A DNA stretch of 64,000 bases from Labyrinthula sp. Ha. Lineage: Eukaryota; Sar; Bigyra; Labyrinthulida; Labyrinthulaceae. The stretch is from assembly GCA_015227615.1 (NCBI GenBank), contig JAALGZ010000007.1:1922001-1986000 (forward strand), in the 5' to 3' direction. The first letter of the stretch is position 1, and each line of letters begins with the position of its first letter. Below are positions 11,694 through 22,114 of this stretch, in pieces. The notes beneath the pieces are model-generated. The model had not been told where the DNA came from. It saw nothing but the letters and a program-made list of their open reading frames with translations, and made no database searches. The position numbers and the translations under genes are program-made.

Positions 11694-12540
11694 CTACTCA
11701 ACTGGTCCAAGTCTTTCAGCTACTTCCGGGGTACTGAACGGTAGATCCAACCCAATACTCGTCCAGTTTCTCCTAACATTTGCTCTTCTCGCAAACAGGT
11801 CTAGCTTCCGCGTTCCACCAAACACCCTCTCAATCCGCTGGTATACCTCTTGTGGCTTCTCCGAATTTCTTAACCTCTCCGCTAGTATCACATTAACACC
11901 AAGCGAAAAAATTCGCTGCGATGGCGGCACCTCGCCTTTCCTCTATACCATAAGCACTTCCACCGCACTCATCAGTGTTGACCCCGTGTTGCTTTGTAAA
12001 CGTCATTTCCTTGACATCTTCATCCTGTAGAAATCACCTTCGAATCGAAATCCACATGCTATCAACCACGCCTCGACGACGTTCCTCACTCTGGGCGTAA
12101 CCCAGATAAATAAATATCCATTCTTCAAGATCCTCTCCACCGGTATGGCTTTTATCTCCTCGAACCTCATAGTCGGGTACGGCAATGCAAGTCTTCTTGT
12201 CGGGTCTTTACCTTCAACCCTCCACCGAGGGTCCATGTGTACTACCTCCGGCAATCCCCCATGCAGCTCTATGTACACCTTGATAAACCTCATCCAGTCC
12301 ATTTCTCGAACATCAGTTTTCAAAACCCACGACCTGTGAGGTGGAAACCAGACATCGAACGACCTCTGGCCCGATCGTAGCTTCCACATATCTTTTTCCT
12401 GCCACGTCAACTCGCACTCCTTTCCTTCCCACACTATTCCTCTCAACGATTCCACGTTTCCAGCAGTCCTTCTTTTCTCACAGAGCAGACTATACACAAA
12501 CGTCTCCAGTTGGACCCGTGCAAATCCAAGCATCAGCACT
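11694..12540 (-). other. MT-A70 (METTL3/METTL14/IME4-type) adenine methyltransferase module inside the Ty3 element
   Basis: Two blocks match the MT-A70 fold in the right order. The first (about 12003-12540) has a WVLKTDVREMDW segment, then MDPRWRV in the place of the catalytic DPPW motif (about 12222-12233), then LPYPTM and GYLFIWVTPR, which in the family read LPYGTM and GLLFLWVTGR. The second (about 11694-11930) has ERLRNSEKPQEVYQRIERVF, then GGTRKLDLFARRANVRRNW. This is the classic C-terminal MT-A70 block, of the type KPDEIYGMIERLSPGTRKLELFGR..N..PNW. The family transfers a methyl group from S-adenosylmethionine to N6 of adenine in RNA or DNA. The module lies on the element's coding strand, between the chromodomain and the polypurine tract, within the LTRs, so it belongs to the element. 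It is broken, like the rest. Whether its target was RNA or DNA cannot be told. Confidence 0.88.
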
Positions 12541-13030
12541 TTCTCATCCCCTTTACTCCTTTCCAGTCATATTTCCTGCTCCCTCCTGAGGTTTCTAACT
12601 GGTGACGATAGCCTCGCAAAGAATTACTTGTCACTCTCCGCTCTCCTGAGCCACTTAAGCCATGTCCTCCTCGCTTCTGGTGTATCCTTCCTAGAAAACA
12701 ACGGGATGGCTGTCTTTCGCTGTGCCTTCGTTAATCCAAACCTTCTTTTATTGAACTATCTTCGCACCAGCTTCTCTGCCTGCGGTACCACGTGGCTTCT
12801 TTCCACATAGTAGCACGTTCCCCATCGCTTCCTATTATACGCTGCAACCTCCCTTACATCCAGCACTATCCCATTAAATTCTGAAATCGACTGTTGACCG
12901 GCGAGTTTCTGGGTTCTATTATAAAGCTGCTGCTTTGTTTTCCCTTGCAACAATGCTTCCCTCTGTATCTGGTCATATCATCCAACTCCAAAATTCCAGA
13001 TGCACAGCTTCAAAACTTCATCCTCGATAG
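12541..13030 (-). other. Unassigned Ty3 stretch between chromodomain and MT-A70 module
   Basis: Coding-like in composition on the element's sense strand and possibly the N-terminal part of the methyltransferase-bearing product. A recognisable stretch near 12760-12950 is basic (ISEFNGIVLDVREVAAYNRK), but I do not recognise a domain. Confidence 0.4.
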
Positions 13031-13034
13031 GGAG

Positions 13035-13490
13035 TCACCATCTATCAGCTTTCGGTGCACTTCTCCTTACCCTTGCTAGACAAACCGTGAACTTATTCAA
13101 ATACTTCTTCACTCGAACGCGTTCCCTCTTATCCGCCTTTAGTGTATCCTCCAAAAATAACTCAATCATCTCCGGCAGGTCCTGTGCAATAACGTGGAGG
13201 GGTTCCCATGACATGTCCTCTACCTTGAACCCACGCCATTTAACCAAGATTTCATATACTCCTGCCCTTCTCCGCAGCTTCTCGAACCTTTCTACTTCTA
13301 ATTCACCATAGTCTGACATGAACACGTCCCTAACTGCGCCAGACGGCCTCCAATCAGAACTCTCATAAAACCACAGTCTACTCGCGTGGATCACCGATAT
13401 CTTCCCGTGCATGGACTTCACCCGATATACATTCGGGGACAACGTCTCCACGACCTTATACGGCCCAACCCATCGCAACTTGTACTTCAA
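13035..13490 (-). other. Ty3 integrase C-terminus and chromodomain
   Basis: Contains KYKLRWVGPYKVVETLSPNV, the integrase C-terminal GPF/Y-like segment, followed by a chromodomain (about 13130-13320) with YEILVKWRGFKVEDMSWEPL. The aromatic and WxGF..E.(S/T)WEP pattern is that of chromoviral targeting domains, which in known elements direct integration to modified histone H3. Confidence 0.88.
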
Positions 13491-13505
13491 CCTCTCCGAT
13501 GGCGT

Positions 13506-14696
13506 TCATTTCCGACTAACCATCACCCAATCGCCTGGGATAAACTGCATCACACGGACTGTCCTGCCCTTATTGTACTTCGAGTTCGCGCGATTTCTTG
13601 TTTCCTCCACAAATGAATAAACCTCTAACCACTTCGCCTCTAACTGCTCCGTAAGCTTCTCTAGAGTATCCAAGAACAACCTCACATCTCTCGGCTTCAC
13701 TAGTTCCTCTGACAGCTTTCTAAACGTTGTCCATTCCTCAGGCTCCAGCACCAACTCCCTGTGGCTTCCTTTTCCCATAACCAGCTCGTTTGGCATTAGC
13801 CCAAGATTCCTCTCTGTCAGTCGGTTATTCATGTAGTGGGCTATTGTAGGTGTTAAATCCTCCCGCTCCGTCATCTCCAGCCTCAGTTCCGACACTAAAA
13901 CTCTGACTGCTCGAAGAATGCGAGAATTAGCCACCTCCACACCACCGTTCGTCCATGGTTCATATGAAATCGCATAGTGATGCACGAATCTTAGTGCCTT
14001 CCCAAGTTCCTTCAATAGGTTAGATACAAAGTGACTGCCTAGGTCGGTAAAGACCATGAACTCCTCAATAAGACCCACTGAGAACCTCCATTCCAGAAGG
14101 GCTTTCACCGCGTTTGCACTAATCGGTTTCCTCACCTTCGACAGATGCACTTTTCTGGAAAAAGAGTCCGCTAGCACCAACAGGTACCCATCCTCATTTA
14201 TGTACAGGTAATCCATTAGCAGTATCTCCCGTGGTTTGGTTCCTAAAACGGTGATATCCGTCGGTCTACGAATGAGAGCCGGTTTCCTAAGGCAGTGTAG
14301 ACACTTCTCTGCGATAAGCTTCAGCTTGGCATCTACCACTCCCTCTTTCTCGTAGCAATAATCCCGCACCAGTCCTCTCTTCTGATCCTTCATCGTGGCG
14401 TGTATCGATGCTACGGGGTAATGTATCAGCACCCTATCCATTAACTCCTCGGGCACAAAAACTCTATGCTCCTTATCTCTCAGAAATCCATCCTCGTCCT
14501 CTTTCAGCTCGATAGTGGAACCTGAGTCCGACTTCCACCTTAACTGGGCCTTCTTTATCTCTCCCAGTGTTACCTTCTTCCACGATCCCCTGAACACTGG
14601 CGACAGGAACGAAACCCTCATTTGATCCACCGCCTTCATCACTTCTAGATCCTGTGCAGAGAACCTCGGTGCTCCCCTTGTCTTTGCTCTTTTCAC
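13506..14696 (-). other. Ty3 integrase core
   Basis: Zinc-binding HHCC region (SIHATMKDQ ... CLHC) followed by the DDE core: LLMDYLYI, VFTDLGSHF and NGGVEVANSR carry the three acidic positions in the expected spacing. The product inserts the cDNA into the genome. Fossil, part of the broken element. Confidence 0.9.
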
Positions 14697-14714
14697 CTGG
14701 ACTACATTCTCCTC

Positions 14715-16150
14715 CTAACTAGCTTCTGGGTTCCCCCATCGGCTCAGCATGTCAGCGAACAGGTTCACTTCGCCTGGCAGATGTGAGACTTCAATATCCG
14801 CTTCCTGGAAACGTAGCACCCATCGGTGGAGCCTATCTACATGGCTCTTGTTCGGCATAGCTCCAGGCTTCAGAATAAACGCCAAATTCCTATGGTCAGT
14901 CAGAAACTTCACTGGCCTCGGGTTTCCATACACCAGGAAGTCCAGCTTCGTGATTACCTCCAACATCGGATACAGCTCCTTCTGCGAAATGTGTCAGTTC
15001 TTCTGTGACCGTGTAAACTTTCCCGATAATGTCATGAGCGGGTGATGTTCTTGCTTATCAAAGTCCTTACTCTCGAAGTCTGCTACCGAGCACTGGCTAA
15101 CCACTGCTGCCCAATACTTCTTCGACGCATCTGTGGTGACTACTAGCTCCTTCTCCCTATCATACAACTTAAGGTTCCGCGACATCGCCACCGACACAAT
15201 CTCCAAAAACTTTTTCCAGGCTTCTTTCCGCTTTTGTGTCCATTCCAGCACCTTTTTCTGTTTCTTCATATCACGCATTCTCATGCCCATCTGCGCATCT
15301 TTCGCTAACACTTCTCTCAGCGCTACCAGCTCGGGTATTGTAGGTGCTAACCAAGTTGCAAGATAAATAACCTCTGCCATCTGATAATGAAAATATGGCA
15401 TCTTCGTATCCCTGATCTTCTGGTAGTAGACTGGTGAATACCTCCACTCCCCCGGCTGCATCATTCTTCCGTAGAACTCTGCTTGGCGTGTAAAAAATAC
15501 GCAATTATCTACTCGAAGTCTCACTTTCTTTTCTATTAATTTATCCAGGTACTTCTTCACCATGTCAATGTAGTTTTCCTTCGTTTGTGAATACAACAAG
15601 CGATCATCTATCCACTGTAGAGCTCCACTAGCCGCGGTTTCATATATTCCCTGGGGTTTCAGGATCTCACCCACCATCCTTTCCTGGAACAACATTGGGG
15701 AGTTCACCCAACCCTATGGGGCCCCCTGTATTTCATATATCTCCCCCCAAGGCATCAGCAAGGTAAAATACTGCTTCGCGTTCTCTGTAGCTCTGAGAAA
15801 ATCATATCCACTTTTCATGTCGAAGCATCCAAATATCTGACTCTCCCTACACAGATGAAGTTGGTGATCCAATAGCGGGAGCGTAAGCGCTGTTTTCTGC
15901 GTGATAGAATTCAACATCCTCATATCCATTACCATCCGGTACTTTTCTGGTCCCTTCTTCGGTACCACAAACACCTGCGACGTGTAATTCGCAGATGTGA
16001 CCTTCCTCAGCAGACCTCCCTTAACCGTCGACTTCACCTTCCTTCTCAGCCAATCCTCCCTCAGAGCTCCTAATGGCCTCGTCTTCACTATCAAAGAGTC
16101 AGGCGCAGTCTTCTTCAGTGTGCCATCTATAGGTTCCAGGTTGCTCATAC
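14715..16150 (-). other. Ty3 reverse transcriptase and RNase H
   Basis: RT segments include VKGGLLRKVTSANYTSQVFV, FGCFDMKSGYDFL, TLLMPWGEIYEIQGAP, SPMLFQERMVGEIL and WIDDRLLYS, the last at the catalytic x-x-DD position. RNase H follows (LVVTTDASKKYWAA, then PVKFLTDHRNLAFIL). This group of Ty3 RTs resembles ones I remember from oomycetes, but that is recall, not a search. Fossil sequence. Confidence 0.9.
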
Positions 16151-16964
16151 GTCCCTTCGATCTTGATAAAGCAAAAGCTTGCCATCGTTTCTGTATTACC
16201 TCATACAGCTCATCTCTAAACTTCTTGTCGAAAAAGGTATCTTCCTCCTCACCATAGATCTTCTACCTAATCGTCACTAAAATCTCGTCTTTCTCTCCAG
16301 GAACCGTCTCTCCCTGCTCCAGGCTTTCTAAATCTCCACCCCCCATCTATCTCATCAGGGCTTTCAGATACTGCATACGCTTTCACTCTTAGCGTCTCCT
16401 CCAAGTTATCGCCTTCATACTGCTGTTCCACAGCTTCCACACTTTCAGACGTCCTTTACCGAAGAGAAAGCTCTTCAAAATAGGCCAGCTGGCTATTGAT
16501 ATATCCTTCAATAAAATCAGCATCCAGGCCTCCAGGCTAAATAACTTCAAATTCTCCATCTACCTTAGTATCCTTAAATTTAGCATACAGGATTTCGTCT
16601 CCGCCAAATCCTCTCTCTTTATCTGGATATGGTTCCTCGTATTCATTAGTTTGGAACTTTATCGGCTCACGAGGCGGTAGATTAAGCTCCTCCACTGTTT
16701 CCTTGAACACCTTGTCCATAATCTCTTTCTGATCTTTATAGGGAGCATCTTCTGACTTTATAACAATCTCAGCTTGATTCTCCCACTGGCTTCCCCCAAC
16801 TCCCCCTTTCCTATTACAACCGGCGAGTCAGCATCTGACAAGTGCATGTCACTTACTTCATTTGGACCTTGATCCAGTTTCTTCCCGACACGTCTCGATA
16901 AATTATTGCAGTTTCCACGTCGTTCAGGTTGCTCCTCGACAATAGTAGCAACCTTCGCCTCATC
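16151..16964 (-). other. Ty3 linker between protease and reverse transcriptase
   Basis: Coding-like but with no recognised domain. A segment near 16540-16719 (PPREPIKFQTNEYEEPYPDK) is acidic and proline-rich, like the spacers that precede RT in some Ty3 elements. Confidence 0.4.
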
Positions 16965-18700
16965 CTACGCGCTCCCCGCTGGCGCATACTCATTCCTCAA
17001 CTCCATTGGGAGCCTGCCCATCACCTGCTCCGACAGCACCTGTAGCTTCCTTAAATTTTCGCGCCCAATAAGTAGGTCTTTCCAATCCTCCGACTCAACC
17101 ATATACATCTTGATCGTTCCGAGGTACACCGGTTCGAAATTATCCACAATTACTCTCGCTTCGATATCTCCAACTTCAGTAGCTCTAACTATCGTTCCTT
17201 CCCCCCACTCTACAATAATCGGGGGTTTCAGCTTCCGTGATGTGCCACAAAACTTCTTGTGGAGCTTCAAACTTCCGATCGTCTTTCCCGCTCCGTTATC
17301 TAGCACCCCTTTAACCCTCGACCAGCTGTTATCATAATTCTGCAATTCGATTATATCGGAGTGCGTAAACTTCGCGTTCTGCACCAGTATATGCTCTGCT
17401 TCGCTGTCGGTGACGTTCTGGGAACCCACTATTTGCGTCCCTTGTTTCCTTTGTCTCTTCGGTTTCGGGCAGTCACGGGCCATGTGGGCCTTTTCCCTAC
17501 AATTGAAACAGGTAACTTCCGGATAACTACGAAACTTGTGCTCCAACGAACCACAGCGGCTGCACTTTGGATTTCCCATGTCACTAACTTTCACTTCCGC
17601 TGACATAATACGGATATTTGGGTCCTTCTGACGTGAGCCCCCTTTTCTTGCTCTTCTAGATCTGTTGTGGACATCCTCAACCGCCGCATACTTCTCCAAA
17701 GCTTGTTCGAAGGTTTCTAGATCTCTTGACTCTGGGAACTCCTCCTTATAATCTTCATAGGTCAGGTTAAAATATGCTGGCAGTGCTTGGATCAAAATCC
17801 TAATCATCTGCTCCTGGACTGGACGTTGTGATATCTTGACTTTGCCCACCAGTGCTCTCGCCTCATGCATGAATACTGCTAGTGCCTCCTCGCCCGTAGC
17901 ACACTCAACAGGCCATGAAAGTTTTTCTCGCAGGAAAACCAAAGCCATCTTCCTCCTGCTCTTATCCAGGAGATCAAGTCGACGACCTAGATGTGCTCTA
18001 ACCGCTACTGTGTCCAGGATATCTACTCCCTGAGCCTCCAGTTGATCCTGAATGGAAATATCTAGCCACTACGCTATCTCCAGCGGCGGGTAGGCTATGG
18101 AATCTGCTCTACTCTGTGCTTTGTCGAACCTCGAAAGAAATTGTGCTAACGGGGTTCGGCGCAAACTGCTCAGTTCCTCAAGTTTTGGTGGACGTATCTG
18201 GGGAATAGAAGGACCTCCACGGTTGCTTTGACGCCTAAATTGCGCCGTCTGAGCCGCTACACCTCCCAAAGGACGTGCTGCTGCTGCAGGTGTGGATGTT
18301 TCACCCTCTCTAGGAGACGCCTCCCTTCCTCCTTCCCCGCTTAATTGGGACCTGGTTTCATTCCCCGTTTCTCTCGGCTGGGTAGCTTCTGTAGGTGAGC
18401 CACCTGTCGCGGACTCTGCCGCTCTCGAAGGACGACCTTGCCTTCTTCTCCTATATTCGGCCTGCGAAATTGGGTTCCCACGGTCATCCAAAATCATCCT
18501 ATTCGCACTAGATCCTCCCTCTGAGTCCCCCTCCTCTTCCTTGACCTCCTCCTGCTCTGGACCACTTGCAGGGTTTGTCTGAGGGTCTTGCTCAGCGAGT
18601 TCATCCTCCCGCGCGATATCATCTAAATTGGTTACGGGATTCACCTTTTCTTGATTCGATTCGCTCTGACTCATATTGCTTAACCAAAGACTCAATTATG
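16965..18700 (-). other. Ty3 gag region with zinc knuckle, plus protease
   Basis: The upstream part (about 18070-18695) is acidic and Ser/Pro/Glu-rich and leads into a capsid-like helical stretch (ALAVFMHEARALVGKVKISQ). One CCHC knuckle reads CFNCREKAHMARDC. Downstream, about 17200-17330, a D-x-G-A segment (GVLDNGAGKTI) marks the aspartic protease. Fossil, part of the broken element. Confidence 0.8.
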
Positions 18701-18724
18701 ACTTCTCGCGCTTTGTTTAAACAA

Positions 18725-18851
18725 TGACGCACTCTCCGGATTCTTTCTTAAACTTTTATAAATCTCAAGTTAAGTTCTTAACGCTTAGTTTTACATTAGC
18801 TCTTCTTATCTCAAACGATTAAACTATGTTACATCAGGCACGACCGTGCCA
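18725..18851 (-). repeat. Ty3 element 5' LTR (right in window)
   Basis: 127 bp, two differences from 11549-11675, followed by CAAG. The internal sequence next to it begins with a perfect 12-bp palindrome, TTGTTTAAACAA (about 18713-18724), where a primer-binding site is expected. No complement to a tRNA 3'-CCA end is apparent. Confidence 0.94.
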
Positions 18852-20182
18852 CAAGTCAAAGTCCCCCTTCCTAAGATCATATAGCTTTTATAATTTCAGA
18901 AGTTACTAGGAGTATTAGACAATTATTCTTACTAACTAATATAATTCGGACTACTGAGTCCACATTTTGACTTCGTTCTCTCTTGATCTAGAATTCTTTA
19001 TGGTCGCTTCAATCACTTTCAATTAAACTTAATGCGCTATATAAATATTTAAATTAGTTTATATATATCTTAGAAGATTATTTTATCCCTTTTATGAAAT
19101 TATTTCAACGAGAAAACTCATCGTCTATTCTTACTACAATATACAAGGCACGCATTGAAACAGTATAGATGCATATATTAAATCAACACGAGCAGTTCTA
19201 AATGTATTTCTTCATGTACTTCAGAAACTCAGAATAGTTGTCATAGCAAATGTAAGATTTGTATTAGAATGCCAATATGAAGCATCTTAACTTTTCTATT
19301 TGTATAGTAAGTTGATGAAGAATACCAAAAGAACCAACTACTTATGTACCAATCCAACCAGCTATTCTGTTCTTTTCTTTTTAATAACAAAAGAGTTCAT
19401 CACAAAGAGGAAGAAATGCCAGAGTTTAACCTGTTATTTTGTTTTAATTGCTGATGAGTTTACTCAGGTGACAATATAGTTCTCGAAGTAACCAACCACA
19501 AGCAAAGATAGAACTTCTCCTTCGGAGATGTTCCTGCAACTGAAAATTAAGCAAACTATTTAATCAGGCAAAATACAATAAAATGCCATTAGTTGATTAT
19601 TGGTAAAACTTGCTGTTCTTTCTCCGCAACAATATTATTTTGTCACCGTTTCAATGTGTTTGCCTAAAGTTACCTAGTACAATCATAGACTCATTCTAGG
19701 CTTATACTCAATACTTCTTGTTGCCAATACGATGAATAGGTACAAATTAAAACCAAGAAAACCTTCACAGAAATTATTAAGGTAACCTGTCGATATAGTG
19801 TGAACTTGCTTCTTAATGAACTAACAAGGTTTCAGTCTTGCAACTTTTATAGGAAGAATATATTTGTCACAAAGATTACTGAATCAAAAAATATCATGCT
19901 TCTCTTGAGAAAAATTAATCAAGGATATTTCAATCTGACGCTAGGTGCTTACCCAAAGTCAAGCACATTATATGTTAATTAATCCGAATGCGGTGGTCAT
20001 GAAAGCCGTCACTATTCGGATGCATTTTACATTTGGTTTTAACTGGAGAATATGTTCATAACGCAATATTAGAATACTTCTTAGTGTTAAGAAGAAGCAG
20101 TGTGAAAAACATATGCAAAAACAAGAATTTGTATTAAAACAAAATAAACAGAAACAACTATTCAAAACTTACAATATTCACT
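18852..20182. other. Non-coding interval
   Basis: AT-rich sequence between the Ty3 target duplication and the end of the Myb-like gene. No protein-like frame, RNA gene or clear repeat seen. The last hundred or so bases presumably include the 3' UTR of the minus-strand gene. Confidence 0.6.
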
Positions 20183-21292
20183 TTACACACCTTCACTGAA
20201 CTTAGACAACTCGTGCTTAACATGACGGGCTATAGTGGCACCAGATAGCCCTTGAACCGTATTATACTGCCTCTTCAAATTTTCGTTTGTTTTCAATCCT
20301 GGTTCTACTTCGGAGAACTTTCTGACTACATTTTCTTGTGGAATATCAAAAAGTTCAAAAATGTTGCTACGTTGCCTTTGAAACTTCATAGGGCTTTCTT
20401 TCTTCTGCTGTATTCCACTAGACACCTTAGGGTTAGAGGTTTCTTCCTCGTACACAAAGGAATCCAAACGATCAAGCCTAGGTTTGCTTCTTTGTTGCTT
20501 ACTGTGAAAATAGTCGACCAAATGTGCACCTTCATCTCCTCGAATCGTATTGTATACATTTATTTGGACACCAGAAGACCTAAATAGGGAATTTTCAGTT
20601 TTATTCTGAGCTAGGAAGCTTCCTTTTCGCTTAGATCCTTTAGAACTACTTGATCGCTTCGACATATCGAGTGGACCTACCTCACTTCCTAGTAGGCTCT
20701 CTTCTTCAAACTTCCATTCAAAGCCATCAAAAATTTCATCACCAAAATTCAATAAGGGTTCTTGGTAGGTTTCGTCTGTCAGTTCTTGAACAAGCTGTCT
20801 AGTTTCTCTTGTTTGCCTGTACCCAAATTTCCCGAAGATAATATTGAAGGCATCAATGTTATATTTCATTTCCCATTCCAAATAGTACTCACGGAAAGAA
20901 ATTTTCGCACTCAGCTTTGACTTCATAATTTTAAAGTGTCTGCCTAGGGCACTAGCTGTCCTTTCAGCTGGTAAAGGCAAATGCTTTAATCTGCAATGAT
21001 TTTGCCAGTTGCGATCATAAATTCCCTTGATTGCCTCCCAACTATCAAGTTTTGTAGGATCTCTTTGATCAACCAAGTCAGGCTCAATCTCGGTCTGATC
21101 AGCTCTAGCTTTGGATTTATTCCGTGTAGGGGCTAACGATCCTGTTGTAAACCAACGCGTGCAAACTGCACCCACCAAGAATACTTCCTCAATATGAGTC
21201 CAGGAGTTCACCCTTTGATTTTGGTTCCTATCTCCCATGGCTCTCTTTGGCTTGGGCCTTTTATCTTCTTCACCATTAGCACTTGACGTCAT
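20183..21292 (-). CDS. Myb/SANT-like DNA-binding protein, 369 aa
   Basis: Single uninterrupted frame of 369 residues starting at ATG 21290-21292. Residues about 30-130 look like a Myb/SANT- or MADF-type fold: SWTHIEEVFLVGAV (W31) opens the first helix, DSWEAIKGIYDRNW (W85) a later one, and RTASALGRHFKIMKSKL a basic recognition-helix-like stretch. The N-terminus is Lys/Arg-rich (KRPKPKRAMGDRNQNQR). The C-terminal half is low-complexity and charged (SKRSSSSKGSKRKGS), as in nuclear regulators. Conservation is weak and the family assignment is inferred from tryptophan spacing only, so a lineage-specific nuclear protein is equally possible. It stands alone, with non-coding DNA on both sides. Confidence 0.65.
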   Translation of the reverse strand: MTSSANGEEDKRPKPKRAMGDRNQNQRVNSWTHIEEVFLVGAVCTRWFTTGSLAPTRNKSKARADQTEIEPDLVDQRDPTKLDSWEAIKGIYDRNWQNHCRLKHLPLPAERTASALGRHFKIMKSKLSAKISFREYYLEWEMKYNIDAFNIIFGKFGYRQTRETRQLVQELTDETYQEPLLNFGDEIFDGFEWKFEEESLLGSEVGPLDMSKRSSSSKGSKRKGSFLAQNKTENSLFRSSGVQINVYNTIRGDEGAHLVDYFHSKQQRSKPRLDRLDSFVYEEETSNPKVSSGIQQKKESPMKFQRQRSNIFELFDIPQENVVRKFSEVEPGLKTNENLKRQYNTVQGLSGATIARHVKHELSKFSEGV

Positions 21293-22114
21293 ATAACTTT
21301 CTTAAACAGTTTTTCTATGAAGCGATGGAGGATATTTATTTGTTTTTCTGTGTGTACGAAATCCTATTATTCAGACATTGGATCTGTTAACGTATCAGAA
21401 AGACATCGATCATAAACTTTCTGTGGCTATTCAGGCATTCAATTTTCAATTCTCGTTTTTTTCTTCTTTTGCTTAAGTGAATAACGGTTAAGTCCGGTAC
21501 AATATGGTCAGATTGCTGACGTGGCGCATTGTTCGGCTCAATTTTTTTTCATTATTGTATGTTTATTCTTGTATGTTCTGTTGAGATAAGTTTCGGCTTC
21601 GAAGACATGTTACCGTATTGAACACAGTGAAAGTAGGGGGTCGTAATATTGGGAGTTTCGGTTATAATATATTCTAACTGGTTGCAGTTGTTCTATGTAT
21701 TATAATTGGACTGAAATAGATTTGTAACATATTCTGTTCAATGTTATTTAAACTGATACTGGAATAACGGTAATAGGGATAAATATTGAGAAATAACGTT
21801 TATTCGTTGAAGAAGATTCGTGCAATAATATAACGGTTAAGAATATAAAAAAGAGAAAAAAGCGAGTTTAAACAATAAAGGAAAGTGTTAAAAAAAGGCT
21901 GCTACTTGAATAGAACTGTATGAATAAAATTCTCTTCCCGGGACGTCTAAACAACAAAGGAATAGTGATGTAAAGGCGATTGAGTTCGACTTATAATATA
22001 CGCCCAACTACGACAAAACCATGCTTCTTAAATGATTATATTTTTTACTACACCAGACATTTTGAGTAGCCGGAATGGACAGAGGGCGCGGTTTCATATT
22101 GAAAGTGGTTCTTA
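21293..22114. other. Non-coding interval upstream of the Myb-like gene
   Basis: AT-rich, no protein-like frame. It would hold the promoter of the minus-strand Myb-like gene, but no element can be named. Confidence 0.5.

Larger units (their letters stand above)
11549..18851 (-). mobile_element. Ty3/gypsy LTR retrotransposon with chromodomain integrase and an MT-A70 methyltransferase module; full length, broken
   Basis: Element of 7,303 bp on the minus strand with 127-bp LTRs (TG...CA) and a 4-bp target duplication CAAG on both sides. Order in the sense direction: LTR, gag with zinc knuckle, protease, reverse transcriptase, RNase H, integrase, chromodomain, an unassigned stretch, an MT-A70 adenine-methyltransferase module, polypurine tract, LTR. 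The RT-RNase H-IN order is that of Ty3/gypsy. The coding region is a fossil with roughly eight or more breaks. The two LTRs differ at only two of 127 positions, so the insertion looks recent. The element is GC-richer than its flanks (29 and 34 G/C of 60 in two sampled lines against 20 of 60 in a sampled host line). It sits in intergenic DNA and interrupts no recognisable gene. Confidence 0.95.

Noticed and set aside
11694-12540. MT-A70 module as an ordinary host gene that merely lies near the element
   Set aside because: It lies inside the two LTRs, on the element's coding strand, directly before the polypurine tract, and shares the element's GC-rich composition.
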